Shown: positions 8,228-17,583, numbered from the stretch's first letter. The stretch: DNA of 64,000 bases from Pseudobutyrivibrio sp. (GCA_017557435.1 JAFYYR010000002.1:1-64000); one strand, 5' to 3'. Numbers and translations are program-made. The notes: generated by a model not told the origin, from the letters alone.

Positions 8228-9568
8228 ATGAAAAAAGTAATTACTTACGGAACCTTTGATTTATTCCATGAAGGTCATTACAAATTATTACAAAGAGCAA
8301 AAGCACTGGGAGATTACCTGATCGTTGGGGTGACCACTGAGAGCTATGATAGACAAAGAGGTAAGCTGAATGTAGTTGATGATTTGCTTACTAGAGTAGA
8401 AAATGTGCGTAAAAGTGGTTTTGCGGATGAGATAATAATTGAAGAATCTTACGGACAAAAAGTTAGTGATATACAAAAATATGACATCGATATTTTCACA
8501 GTAGGTAGTGATTGGGTTGGCAAATTTGACTATCTCAGAGAGTACTGTGAAGTGGTATACCTTGAGCGTACCAAGGATGTTTCAAGCACTATGCTTCGCA
8601 ATGAGGCTTTTAGTATTAAAAGAATTGGCATTATAGGAAATGGTAGAATTGCCGGTCGATTTGTATCAGAGGCAGTAGGTGTATCTGGTGTAAATATACA
8701 AGGAGTATATAACCCTCATACAGAAAGTGCTGCTACTTTTGCAGAGAATTTTGATATCAACTGTTTTAAGACAGAGGAAGAACTATTTGAAAATATAGAT
8801 ATTGCATATATTGCTTGCCCACATCAGTATCATTACGAATACATCAAAAAAGCTATTGAATCTGGAAAGCATGTTATCAGTGAAAAGCCATTAGTTTTAA
8901 AAGAAGCTCAAGCTAGAGAGCTTTTTGATATGGCAAAAGAAAAGCAAGTAGTTGTTATTGAAGGTATCAAAACAGCGTACTGCCCAGGATTTACTAAGCT
9001 TATTGATGTGGCTAGAAGTGGTATTATTGGAAATATTAAGTATGTAGACGCTTGCTTCACAAAGCTTGAAAAGACAGATAGCCGCGAATTGACAGATTTA
9101 CAGTATGGTGGGAGCTTTATTGAGTTGGGAAGTTATTGTTTGCTTCCAATAATTAAGCTTTTAGGAATAGAGTACGAGGATATATCTTTTGATAGCATAC
9201 GTGGCGAGAATGGATTAGATTTGTTTACCAAGTGCTCGATGAAATTCCCAAGAGGATTGGCTACAGCAACATGTGGCCTTGGAGTTAAAAGTGAAGGACG
9301 TCTTTTGATAGCAGGTACTCTTGGATATATTGTAGTAGATGCACCTTGGTGGAAGACAACATACTTTGAAGTGCATTTTGAAGATGCGGAACATGTGGAA
9401 AAGTACTCTGAATCTTACCTTGGAGATGGACTTAGATACGAAATTGCTGACACATTAAATAGAATTAACGGAAATAGCACAAGCGAGTTCAAGCTCACAA
9501 GAAAAGAATCAATTACTATGGCTTCTGTTATGGAGAAATTCCTTATTCATGAGAATAGAGGAGTCTAA
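8228..9568 (+). CDS. Fusion of a TagD-like cytidylyltransferase and a Gfo/Idh/MocA oxidoreductase
   Basis: The 446-residue bifunctional protein has residues 1-130 as a nucleotidyltransferase with the HxGH motif (FHEGHY), the TVGSDWVGK segment and RTKDVSST, as in glycerol-3-phosphate cytidylyltransferase. Residues 135-446 form a Gfo/Idh/MocA dehydrogenase with GIIGNGRIAGR for NAD(P) and EKPLVL with the family lysine. By analogy with other paired reductase/cytidylyltransferase enzymes, it may reduce a keto-phosphate and activate the resulting polyol phosphate as a CDP-polyol. The next gene is a CDP-polyol transferase, which fits. AAAAGGA precedes the ATG. It is the first gene of the sigma-D-driven island. 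Confidence 0.88.
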   Translation: MKKVITYGTFDLFHEGHYKLLQRAKALGDYLIVGVTTESYDRQRGKLNVVDDLLTRVENVRKSGFADEIIIEESYGQKVSDIQKYDIDIFTVGSDWVGKFDYLREYCEVVYLERTKDVSSTMLRNEAFSIKRIGIIGNGRIAGRFVSEAVGVSGVNIQGVYNPHTESAATFAENFDINCFKTEEELFENIDIAYIACPHQYHYEYIKKAIESGKHVISEKPLVLKEAQARELFDMAKEKQVVVIEGIKTAYCPGFTKLIDVARSGIIGNIKYVDACFTKLEKTDSRELTDLQYGGSFIELGSYCLLPIIKLLGIEYEDISFDSIRGENGLDLFTKCSMKFPRGLATATCGLGVKSEGRLLIAGTLGYIVVDAPWWKTTYFEVHFEDAEHVEKYSESYLGDGLRYEIADTLNRINGNSTSEFKLTRKESITMASVMEKFLIHENRGV

Positions 9569-9589
9569 TAAATAGGGATTGGGCGGATA

Positions 9590-10846
9590 ATGAAAAAAGA
9601 AGATTTGTATATTTTAAAAAGAAGAATAAAAGCACTGTGCAATAGCATGTGCTTTTATTTTTGTAGAGTTTTTCCAATAGATAAAAAGCTTGTAAGTGTG
9701 TGCACATTCGAGGGAAAAGGCGGATTTGGATGCAATCCTAAATATGTGGTAGAAAAGCTTCATGAAAAGGATAATTCTCTCAAATTTGTTTGGTTCGTAA
9801 ATGCCAATGCCTGGGAAAAAGAATTCCCTGAGTATATTAAAAAGGTGCCAAATACTCTGTGGTCTAGGGCATACTATTTGACTCGCTCAAAGGTGTGGAT
9901 AGACAATTACAGAAAACCATATGGAACTGTAAAACGAAAGGGTCAGTACTACGTAAATACGAATCACTACACACTTGGAATCAAGACTGTGGGACTGTGG
10001 CGCGGAGTTGGATTTTCAAAAATGGCATATCTGGTTAGCAAGAATGATTCAGATATGATAGATGATTTAATAATCGATTCTAAATTCTGCGAGCTAGCTA
10101 GTCCAAAGGGGCTTATTTATGATGGACATTATCTCAAGACAGGTGCCCCTAGATGTGATGTACTATATGGAGATAGAAGTGAAATTAAGCAGAAATACAG
10201 AGTAAAGAATGGTCTGCCAGAGGACGCAAAGATTCTTCTTTTTGCTCCTACTTTTAGAGAGGGAGCAAAGGATGGAAAGCGCTTTGTATACTCACAGCTT
10301 TGGAGCGTAGATTTTAAGCATTTGATTGACTGCCTAGAGGAGAAATTTGGCGGAAAATGGTATATCTGCTTTAGAGTACATCCTCAGCTTGCAGCAGGAT
10401 TCTCTGATTATGAAAATGATGAAATCGCTGATAGAATCCTGAACGAAAGCCAAGCGGATGATTTGTACGAAATCATGGCAGCTATGGATGCCTACATGAC
10501 AGACTACTCTAGTGCATGTTTTGAGGCAGCCTTTGCAAAAATGCCAGTATTCATCTATGCAGACGACATAGAAAAATACGAGAGGGACAGAGGCTCTTTA
10601 TACTGGAACATGACCACAGACTCCCTTGATAAGGTCACAGCAAATCAGGAAATGTTCCCTGGAGAAGACTGGGTATTTCCATTTTCTATTGCTACTAATA
10701 ACGATGACTTGGAGCATGACATTTTGCATTTTGATCAGCAGAAATATGAGGCTAGGCTGGACGAGTTCTTTGGAAAAATTGGACTTGTGTTTGATGGCAA
10801 TGCCAGCGAGAAGGTGGCTGAGGAGATTTTGGGGAGGATGGAGTAA
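9590..10846 (+). CDS. CDP-glycerol (polyol) glycerophosphotransferase family protein
   Basis: The 418-residue protein resembles TagB/TagF-type transferases. Visible features are the FEGKGGFGCNPKYV start, the LFAPTFRE segment, FRVHPQL, and the acceptor-side YMTDYSSACFEAAF near residue 305. The family moves glycerol phosphate or ribitol phosphate from a CDP donor to a growing glycan at the inner face of the membrane. It is 21 bases downstream of the cytidylyltransferase fusion, which probably supplies its donor. Its actual polyol is unknown. Confidence 0.88.
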   Translation: MKKEDLYILKRRIKALCNSMCFYFCRVFPIDKKLVSVCTFEGKGGFGCNPKYVVEKLHEKDNSLKFVWFVNANAWEKEFPEYIKKVPNTLWSRAYYLTRSKVWIDNYRKPYGTVKRKGQYYVNTNHYTLGIKTVGLWRGVGFSKMAYLVSKNDSDMIDDLIIDSKFCELASPKGLIYDGHYLKTGAPRCDVLYGDRSEIKQKYRVKNGLPEDAKILLFAPTFREGAKDGKRFVYSQLWSVDFKHLIDCLEEKFGGKWYICFRVHPQLAAGFSDYENDEIADRILNESQADDLYEIMAAMDAYMTDYSSACFEAAFAKMPVFIYADDIEKYERDRGSLYWNMTTDSLDKVTANQEMFPGEDWVFPFSIATNNDDLEHDILHFDQQKYEARLDEFFGKIGLVFDGNASEKVAEEILGRME

Positions 10847-10895
10847 TCTTATTTCACCAAGCCATAAAAAGTTCACGAAAAGTTCATAGTTTGTC

Positions 10896-10922
10896 GAAAG
10901 TTTCAAAGGAAAAGGCCGATAA
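10896..10922 (+). promoter_or_regulatory. Near-perfect sigma-D promoter before the GT32 gene
   Basis: GAAAGTTT (10896-10903), 11 bases, then GCCGATAA (10915-10922) differs by one base from the extended enterobacterial sigma-28 consensus TAAAGTTT-N11-GCCGATAA. It begins 50 bases after the glycerophosphotransferase gene stop. Confidence 0.8.
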
Positions 10923-10928
10923 ATATGT

Positions 10929-11041
10929 TAGAATATTGCTATGGGAAATATAAGCAATACCACATAGCGGAAGCCTTTGATGCAGTGTGATTATATGGTA
11001 GTGTTTTTTGTCAGCTGGGTCGTTAGGCCCAGCTGATTTTT
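10929..11041 (+). ncRNA. Leader RNA or small RNA ahead of the long glycan operon
   Basis: From the inferred start of the sigma-D promoter, about 110 bases run to a terminator that lies 35 bases before the first codon of the GT32 gene. The segment can form ATTGCTAT...AAGCAAT and the final terminator hairpin, and contains no convincing ORF. It could be a small RNA, or a leader whose terminator controls entry into the 11-29 kb operon. Which of these applies cannot be decided from the sequence. Confidence 0.45.
11011..11041 (+). terminator. Intrinsic terminator or attenuator before the GT32 gene
   Basis: TCAGCTGGG (11011-11019) pairs perfectly with CCCAGCTGA (11028-11036), followed by five T. 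No other strong promoter was seen between it and the next start. Confidence 0.8.
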
Positions 11042-11075
11042 GTTGTTGGATATTGAAGCTTTCATGGGGAAAAGC

Positions 11076-12101
11076 ATGTTAGAAATCTTAGATTTAAATT
11101 TAAGCGAATTTAAAAACTATGTAGTGGAAAATAAGGTTTATATATTTGGAGCAGGAATTCAGGGGCAGCGTTGGATGCATGTGCTTGAGGACTGGAATCT
11201 TAATATGTCTATAGCAGGATTTATAGATAATGATAGTGGAAAATGGGGCACAGTTCTTAGTGGAGACAAGGACAGCTATGTGGTCAATCCAATATCTGAG
11301 ATAAAAAAACAGAAAGATATATCTATATTTGTCACTAGCATACATTTCGAAGAAATATGTACTCAATTAGCGGATGAGAGCGATGATACAAATTGGAAGG
11401 TTATTGTAGCTGATAAAATAGCTGAAAAGCAGATGAAAGTATCTGATTACGAATCCGTAATAAAAGAGAGTGAGCAAGAGCTTATTCCTAGAATCATCCA
11501 TTATGCTTGGTTTGGTGGAGAAATGCCAGATGTATATAAGAGAAATATAGATGAATGGCAGAAGAGGTGCCCTGATTTTGAGTTTAAGTTCTGGAATGAA
11601 AAAAATTATGATGTGACTAAGAATCGCTATATGAGTGAGGCTTATGATTCAAAAAAGTGGGCTTTTGCATCAGATTATTTCAAACTAGATGTTATATATA
11701 ACCAAGGCGGAATTTATCTAGATACAGATATTAAAATGGTAAAAAATCCAAGCCAGCTGTTGTATCAAAAAGCGTTTGGATGCGTCGATTGTACTATGAC
11801 ATTGAATATTGGTAGTGGATTTGGTGCCGCTCCAAAAAGTAAATTGGTTAAAAAGCTTTTAGATGACTATGAGAACGCAAGGTTTATTAGAGAAGATGGT
11901 TCTCTAGATAATACTTCATGCAATACAAGACAGTATATGGTAATTAGAAAAATGGGGTTTGTACTAGGAGATAATCAGCAAAAAGTGATGGATATGAATA
12001 TTTATCCGATGATTTTTCAAGGGGCTTGTTCACATACAAAAACTATAAGAAAAACGGACAAGACATTCTGGATTCATTACGAAAATATGAGTTGGTTGTA
12101 G
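11076..12101 (+). CDS. GT32-type glycosyltransferase with N-terminal Rossmann module
   Basis: The protein has 341 residues from ATG 11076, which is preceded by GGGGA; ATG 11064 is an in-frame alternative. Residues about 20-115 form the Rossmann-like module: VYIFGAGIQG, then AGFIDNDSGKWG, then ISIFVTS. Residues about 138-341 form a glycosyltransferase sugar-binding domain of the GT32/OCH1-like type, with PRIIHYAWFGG, WAFASDYFKLDVI and the metal-binding DTD of GGIYLDTDIKM at about 217-219. It probably transfers an unknown sugar from a nucleotide donor. The next gene starts ten bases downstream. Confidence 0.85.
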   Translation: MLEILDLNLSEFKNYVVENKVYIFGAGIQGQRWMHVLEDWNLNMSIAGFIDNDSGKWGTVLSGDKDSYVVNPISEIKKQKDISIFVTSIHFEEICTQLADESDDTNWKVIVADKIAEKQMKVSDYESVIKESEQELIPRIIHYAWFGGEMPDVYKRNIDEWQKRCPDFEFKFWNEKNYDVTKNRYMSEAYDSKKWAFASDYFKLDVIYNQGGIYLDTDIKMVKNPSQLLYQKAFGCVDCTMTLNIGSGFGAAPKSKLVKKLLDDYENARFIREDGSLDNTSCNTRQYMVIRKMGFVLGDNQQKVMDMNIYPMIFQGACSHTKTIRKTDKTFWIHYENMSWL

Positions 12102-12111
12102 GAGAAGATTT

Positions 12112-13296
12112 ATGAGTTCTACATTGGTTAGTGTTATTGTACCCGTATACAATGCAGAAAAATATTTGCAAGAATGTATAGATTCTATATTGGGTCAGAC
12201 ATACGAAAATATAGAAATATTGGTTACGGATGATGGCTCAAATGACAAGAGTTATTGTATTATGGAAAACTATGCAACCAAGGATTCTAGAGTTCACATT
12301 TTTAGACAAGAAAACCAAGGCCCTAATGCAGCTAGATTAAATGGTTTAGAACATTCGAATGGAGAATATGTAATATTTGTTGACGCAGATGATTATATGG
12401 AACCTGAGTTAGTTGAGACTCTTATAAAAATAGCGAATACAAAAAATTACGATATTGTATTATCTAATGTTAAAACAAAAAGCTTAATTGGTTCTTATTA
12501 TAGTCCGGAAGTCTTTGTAGAAGGGGATTATTCTGGAAGAGAAATGTCTGAGAAGATGATAGATATAGAAAATTTCTTTCGAATGAATGTTAGGATTACA
12601 TTTTATCCGCATCTTTTAAGAAGCTCTATTATAAAGCCAATAATGGAAAACTTTGACATGAAGATATCAATGGCTGAAGATGTAGCATGTTTGATGTTGG
12701 CATGTATGGATTCTAATAGAGTTTTTAGTACTTCACAGAGTTTGTACATAAATAGGATGAATGATGATTCCTTAATGCATCAACATAAGAAAAGTTATTA
12801 TTCTTCAATGAAGCATTTATATGCTTATATGATGAGGGAATTGAGCATAAGAGATGCATCGAATGAAATATATAGGGAATTAGAGATATTAATAATTAGG
12901 GTATTACTTATATCTGGATACACAGAAGCATTTGGAAAGTTAGATGAATTGTATCCTTTTGAGGGAGTGAAAAGGGGTAGTAGAGTAATTGTATATGGTG
13001 CAGGTGCGTTTGGTATAGAGCTTATTCAGTTTTTTAAGAGTACCAATTTATATAGATTAGTTGGATGGCTAGATCGCGATTGGAGGAAGCTTTCGAGAAG
13101 CGAAGAAAAGATAGAATCACCGGAAACAATACAGAATCTAGAGTATGACTATGTGTTGATAGCTAATACAAAAGATAAGCAGATTGAACAAATAGAAGAT
13201 GCTTTAATTCAATTACATGTTGATGGAGAAAAAATAAAACGCATAGATTTAGATAAAATATGTTATAGCTATTTGCCAAAAGATTATAAAGAGTAG
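12112..13296 (+). CDS. GT2 glycosyltransferase with C-terminal Rossmann module
   Basis: The protein has 394 residues. Residues 1-230 are a classic GT-A family 2 domain with VSVIVPVYNAEKYL, TDDGSNDKS and the DAD metal site in IFVDADDYMEP near residue 93. From about residue 287, SRVIVYGAGAFGIEL, LVGWLDRD and YDYVLIANT form the same Rossmann-like module seen elsewhere in this island. Donor and acceptor are unknown. A GAGAAG site precedes ATG 12112. It is co-directional with and close to its neighbours. Confidence 0.88.
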   Translation: MSSTLVSVIVPVYNAEKYLQECIDSILGQTYENIEILVTDDGSNDKSYCIMENYATKDSRVHIFRQENQGPNAARLNGLEHSNGEYVIFVDADDYMEPELVETLIKIANTKNYDIVLSNVKTKSLIGSYYSPEVFVEGDYSGREMSEKMIDIENFFRMNVRITFYPHLLRSSIIKPIMENFDMKISMAEDVACLMLACMDSNRVFSTSQSLYINRMNDDSLMHQHKKSYYSSMKHLYAYMMRELSIRDASNEIYRELEILIIRVLLISGYTEAFGKLDELYPFEGVKRGSRVIVYGAGAFGIELIQFFKSTNLYRLVGWLDRDWRKLSRSEEKIESPETIQNLEYDYVLIANTKDKQIEQIEDALIQLHVDGEKIKRIDLDKICYSYLPKDYKE

Positions 13297-13308
13297 ATGA
13301 GGTAAAAA

Positions 13309-15009
13309 ATGAAATATGCAATATATGGAATAAATAGAGTTGCCAAAGATTTTATCTATATTTTTGAAGATCTAGATATCATATATTTATTAGATGATGG
13401 TTGCAATACGGATAGAATTTGGGGAATTAAGGTAAAAAATATAAATGAGCTCAGTGAGATAAAAAAAGAAATTGATAAAATAATCATTTGTGACTTTTAT
13501 AAGAACAAGAATGTAAAAAAAGAGCAATTAGAAAGATTCGGCTTATCGTATGGCAATGATTTTTTATTCGAAGAAGATTTATTTAAAGATTTAGACGAAA
13601 ACTATTTTGAAATTAATGGAAAAAAAATTGTTATATGGGGAACAGGGCAACGTGCTGAAATATTATACAATTGGGCCAATGAGACAAAAGTTGATTTAAC
13701 TAGAGTTACATATATAGATACATATAAAGCAGGACAAGGGTTTAAAGGACATAAAATATTAAGTCCATCGGATATACATTTCGATAACACTTTTTTTATA
13801 GTGGCAGTTGCAAGAGATCAAGAGATAATTGAATTATTGGAAAACAATGATCTTAAATGGGGAAAAGACTTTTGTACTTCTGCAGAGTTTATGAGTCGTC
13901 CGTCTTTAATGCTTAAGCAGACTATTTTTGATACTAAATGTTATGACTTTAAATGTCATACGATGTTAAATCATGCAGAAATTATAGGTGGGGGGAATAT
14001 GATTTGCTGTTGCTCCACTTATATAACTAATGCACTAGGGCGTGTTTCTGATGGTGATAGTGTGAGAACAATGTGGCAATCTATGCAACATAAAATAATG
14101 TGTTTATCTAATGAGAATAGAACATATTCGTTTTGCAGAAAAAATATGTGTCCATTTTTTATAGGTAAAAAAGATGATTGTCAGTACGATTTAAATACAG
14201 ATTACCAAAGAATGACAAAGTCACCAACAACGGTTGCAGTGGGACATGATACAACATGTAATTTATTCTGCATTACTTGTAGAGATAATATATGTGTTGA
14301 AAAAGGGAAAAAACTAGAAAAGAAGATTGGTTTATCGGATGCAATTAATAAAGAGGTATTACCAGGTTGTGAGTTCTTAATAATGGCTGGTGATGGAGAA
14401 GTATTTCTGAGTAAAGCATATGAGAGGATATATACATCTGATGCCATGAAGAATATTAAAAATTTGCGTTTTTTAACAAATGGAATGCTATTTAATGAAC
14501 GCAAGTGGAATGAAATTAGGAAATTTACAGATGCAAAAATAATGATGACGGTATCAATCGATGCAGCTACAAAAGAGTCTTATGAGTCAATTCGTAGGGG
14601 TGGTAACTTCGATATATTGCAAAAGAACATGGAATATGCAGCTCAGCTAAGAAAAAAAGGCGATTTATCGTATTTACGTTTCAATTTTGTTGTCCAAAAG
14701 ATGAATTACAAAGAAATGCCTCAATTCGTTAAATGGGGAATGGATTTAGGGATTGATGAAGTGTTCTTTACTAAAATATTAAATTGGGGAACATATACAA
14801 CTGAAGAATTCAAAGAAATTAGCATGATGGAGGAAGATGGAATTACTCCAAAACCAGAATTGGAGGAGATATTAAAAAATCCAATAATGGATGAATCAAT
14901 TGTAGATTTGGGAACAATAAGATTCAATCATTGCCCTGTAAATATCGAAGAGGTTGATAATTATTACAGGTGGGAACTTCAAAGAAAAGTTGGTGAGTTA
15001 TTTGATTGA
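13309..15009 (+). CDS. Radical SAM enzyme with two Rossmann modules and an upstream SPASM-like Cys region
   Basis: The protein has 566 residues. Residues 1-95 and about 104-195 are two tandem degenerate copies of the Rossmann-like module (YAIYGINRVA; KIVIWGTGQRAE). Residues 211-291 form a Cys-rich region (C211, C216, C233-235, C265, C276, C281, C291) with the GRVSDGDSVRTMWQS pattern of SPASM iron-sulfur domains. The radical SAM core follows, with the cluster motif C317-x3-C321-x2-C324 (CNLFCITC). The SPASM-like part thus lies before the core instead of after it. It probably makes a radical modification of a sugar or lipid-linked intermediate; the substrate is unknown. Confidence 0.8.
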   Translation: MKYAIYGINRVAKDFIYIFEDLDIIYLLDDGCNTDRIWGIKVKNINELSEIKKEIDKIIICDFYKNKNVKKEQLERFGLSYGNDFLFEEDLFKDLDENYFEINGKKIVIWGTGQRAEILYNWANETKVDLTRVTYIDTYKAGQGFKGHKILSPSDIHFDNTFFIVAVARDQEIIELLENNDLKWGKDFCTSAEFMSRPSLMLKQTIFDTKCYDFKCHTMLNHAEIIGGGNMICCCSTYITNALGRVSDGDSVRTMWQSMQHKIMCLSNENRTYSFCRKNMCPFFIGKKDDCQYDLNTDYQRMTKSPTTVAVGHDTTCNLFCITCRDNICVEKGKKLEKKIGLSDAINKEVLPGCEFLIMAGDGEVFLSKAYERIYTSDAMKNIKNLRFLTNGMLFNERKWNEIRKFTDAKIMMTVSIDAATKESYESIRRGGNFDILQKNMEYAAQLRKKGDLSYLRFNFVVQKMNYKEMPQFVKWGMDLGIDEVFFTKILNWGTYTTEEFKEISMMEEDGITPKPELEEILKNPIMDESIVDLGTIRFNHCPVNIEEVDNYYRWELQRKVGELFD

Positions 15010-15019
15010 AAGGGAAAGT

Positions 15020-16069
15020 ATGGACGTATTAAATCTAACAAAAAAAATCTATTCAAAAATGCAAGATGAAGAATCAAAAGAAATATATGGTAACAGATGT
15101 CTTTTTAATATGACTGGCGATAAAAAATATTTAATAAAGATGTTATATGCTGCTGATTCACCATACGTAGCAATTGATAGATTTATAGATAGTAACATAG
15201 ACAAAAAAATCTATATATATGGAGCGGGTGCTCGTGGTAAAAAGATATACAAGCATTTTGCAGAAAAATGTGAAGGCTTTATCGATAAAAAAATATATGA
15301 ATTAGAAGGACTATCAGGGGGCACACCTGAAGAATTTTTTAATGAAAAAATAGATGATAAAGCGGTAATAATTTCGCTTAAAAATGGCGGTGAAGCAATA
15401 GCAGACCAACTTAGTAAAATCGGGTATGAGTCAGATTCATTTTTATTGACTGCAAAATACTGGGACAAGGGTTTGGAGTATTTTGAAAACTTTATGGAAC
15501 ATTCGGATGATGAAATATTTGTTGATGCTGGAGTATATGATGGTGGCTCTACATTAGATTTTGTCAAATGGACAAATGGGAAATATAAGAAAATATATAT
15601 GTTTGAGCCATCGAAAGAGTATCATGAGCGCTTTTTTAAAAATGTTAAGGATTTAGATAACTTGGAATGGGTTAAGAAAGGTCTTTGGAGCAAGACGGAT
15701 TCTCTTAAATTTTTTGAGCGCTCAGATTCTGATATAAGTGTAGAGCAGAATTTAAATGGTGTAGTAGGTGACTATGAGTATTCTGGAGGGCAATATCAAA
15801 CGATTGATGTTACATCTTTGGATGAATATCTAGGCGATGAGAAAGTGACTTTTATAAAAATGGACATCGAGGGCTCTGAGTGTGAGGCACTAAAAGGCGC
15901 TGAGAAAATAATTAGGAAAAATAAACCTAAGCTTGCAATTTGCATATATCATAAATTAGATGATTTATGGACTATTCCAGAAATAATTATGAATTATCGA
16001 GATGATTACAAGTTTTATATAAGACATTATGGAATGGAAGCTTTAGATACTGTTCTATATGCAATCTAA
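15020..16069 (+). CDS. FkbM-family methyltransferase with N-terminal Rossmann module
   Basis: The protein has 349 residues from ATG 15020, with AAGGGA just upstream; a longer TTG-started frame would overlap the previous gene and is less likely. Residues about 55-150 contain KIYIYGAGARGKKI and CEGFIDKK, the shared module. Residues about 165-335 are a FkbM-type SAM-dependent methyltransferase: EIFVDAGVYDGGSTLDFV (SAM site), YMFEPSKEYH, and FIKMDIEGSECEALKGA. FkbM enzymes O-methylate hydroxyls on sugars and polyketides. It is likely to cap or decorate the glycan made here. Confidence 0.88.
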   Translation: MDVLNLTKKIYSKMQDEESKEIYGNRCLFNMTGDKKYLIKMLYAADSPYVAIDRFIDSNIDKKIYIYGAGARGKKIYKHFAEKCEGFIDKKIYELEGLSGGTPEEFFNEKIDDKAVIISLKNGGEAIADQLSKIGYESDSFLLTAKYWDKGLEYFENFMEHSDDEIFVDAGVYDGGSTLDFVKWTNGKYKKIYMFEPSKEYHERFFKNVKDLDNLEWVKKGLWSKTDSLKFFERSDSDISVEQNLNGVVGDYEYSGGQYQTIDVTSLDEYLGDEKVTFIKMDIEGSECEALKGAEKIIRKNKPKLAICIYHKLDDLWTIPEIIMNYRDDYKFYIRHYGMEALDTVLYAI

Positions 16070-16080
16070 TGGGAGAAGTG

Positions 16081-17580
16081 ATGGAACCAAAAGTAATTGC
16101 TTTATATTTACCACAATTTCATAGGACACCCGAAAATGATGAATGGTGGGGAGAGGGGTTTACTGAATGGACTACTGTAAGACAGGCTGAATCTTTATTT
16201 GAGGGCCATCAACAGCCTAATGTTCCGCTTAATGGAAATTATTATAATCTACTGGAAAAGGATACATTGGAGTGGCAGGCATCGTTGATGCATAAATATG
16301 GGCTATATGGTATGTGCTTCTACCATTATTATTTCAAGGATGGCAGAAAAATATTAGAAAAGCCGGCAGAAAACCTTTTGCAATGGAAGGATATTAATAT
16401 GCCTTTCTGCTTTTCTTGGGCAAATGAAACTTGGGCAAGAAGCTGGAGTAAACTACAGGATAAAAATGTATGGAGCAATTTGGAAGAAAAATCCAATAAT
16501 CAAGGCGTTAAAGACGATGGGATTTTGCTTTTACAGGACTATGGAGGGAAAAAGGAATGGATTGACCATTTTAACTATTTGCTTCCTTTTTTCAAGGATG
16601 AGAGATATATAAAAATGGATGGGAAACCTATTTTTCTAATATACAAATCCTTACAGATACCATGTCTAGTTAAGATGATTAATTGTTGGCAAAAACTAGC
16701 TTTAGATAACGGATTTAAGGGGATATATTTTATATCAGTTAACAGTAAAAATGACTCAATGGATGCTGTTATGTACCAAGAACCGCAGCATATTTTTCAG
16801 ACACAAGGATCATCTAAATATGATAAAGATAATCAGGTAGTTCAGAATGTTTTTGATTACAAGGAAACTTGCTTAAAAAGTATAACAAAGACGAAATTAG
16901 AAAATGAATATTTTTGTGCCTTCCCAGGTTATGATGACACACCTCGAAGGGGTAAGAGCGGCATGCTTTATGCTAATCGCAATCCAGAAACTTTTGGGGA
17001 CACATTGACACAAATGTTAGCCATTAGCCGGAATAGCCAAAGAGAGTTTGTATTTATAAATGCCTGGAATGAATGGGGCGAAGGTATGTATTTGGAGCCT
17101 GATGAAAGATTTGGATATAAGTATTTAGAGGCTGTAAAGAATGCTTTAGAAAATTACAAAACAATTACCATTGCAGATTCTGACTTGCAATCTGAAATAG
17201 AAGGCTATGAGAGAAAGCTTCAGCAGTATAGATCTTACTGGGAAACTTTTGATAAATGGATGACCTTGAAGGAACAAGGCAGAAAAGCCACAGATTTTTT
17301 GGAGAAGCAAGGCGTAAAGAATATTGCAGTCTATGGGCTAGGTATGATTGGAAATCATTTCCTAGAAGAATTGAGAAAATCTAATCTTCAAATAGTGTGT
17401 GGAATAGATGGGAAGGGAGATTCAATTCATATGGAATTTCCTGTTATAACCATAAATGATGATATCCCTGATGTGGATGCTATTGTTGTGACAGTTACAT
17501 ACAATTATGGTGGTATTTATGAAAAGCTGAAGGAAAAGTGTCAGGGAAAGATTTATTTGATTAATGAGTTGATGGGATAA
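16081..17580 (+). CDS. WbsX / GH99-like glycan protein with C-terminal Rossmann module
   Basis: The protein has 499 residues from ATG 16081, chosen because GGGAG (16071-16075) is five bases away; ATG 16069 overlaps the previous stop and lacks a site. Residues 1-350 match the WbsX family of O-antigen/rhamnan loci: IALYLPQFHRTPENDEWWG, EGFTEWT, FSWANETWARSW and FINAWNEWGEGMYLEP. The domain is related to GH99-like TIM barrels, and its exact reaction is not settled. Residues about 415-499 (NIAVYGLGMIGNHFL, VCGIDGKG, DAIVVTVT) are the shared module. Confidence 0.87.
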   Translation: MEPKVIALYLPQFHRTPENDEWWGEGFTEWTTVRQAESLFEGHQQPNVPLNGNYYNLLEKDTLEWQASLMHKYGLYGMCFYHYYFKDGRKILEKPAENLLQWKDINMPFCFSWANETWARSWSKLQDKNVWSNLEEKSNNQGVKDDGILLLQDYGGKKEWIDHFNYLLPFFKDERYIKMDGKPIFLIYKSLQIPCLVKMINCWQKLALDNGFKGIYFISVNSKNDSMDAVMYQEPQHIFQTQGSSKYDKDNQVVQNVFDYKETCLKSITKTKLENEYFCAFPGYDDTPRRGKSGMLYANRNPETFGDTLTQMLAISRNSQREFVFINAWNEWGEGMYLEPDERFGYKYLEAVKNALENYKTITIADSDLQSEIEGYERKLQQYRSYWETFDKWMTLKEQGRKATDFLEKQGVKNIAVYGLGMIGNHFLEELRKSNLQIVCGIDGKGDSIHMEFPVITINDDIPDVDAIVVTVTYNYGGIYEKLKEKCQGKIYLINELMG

Positions 17581-17583
17581 TAA

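Noticed and set aside
14954-15019. Upstream TTG start for the FkbM methyltransferase gene
   Set aside because: It overlaps the radical SAM gene by 56 bases without a ribosome site, while ATG 15020 has AAGGGA in place.
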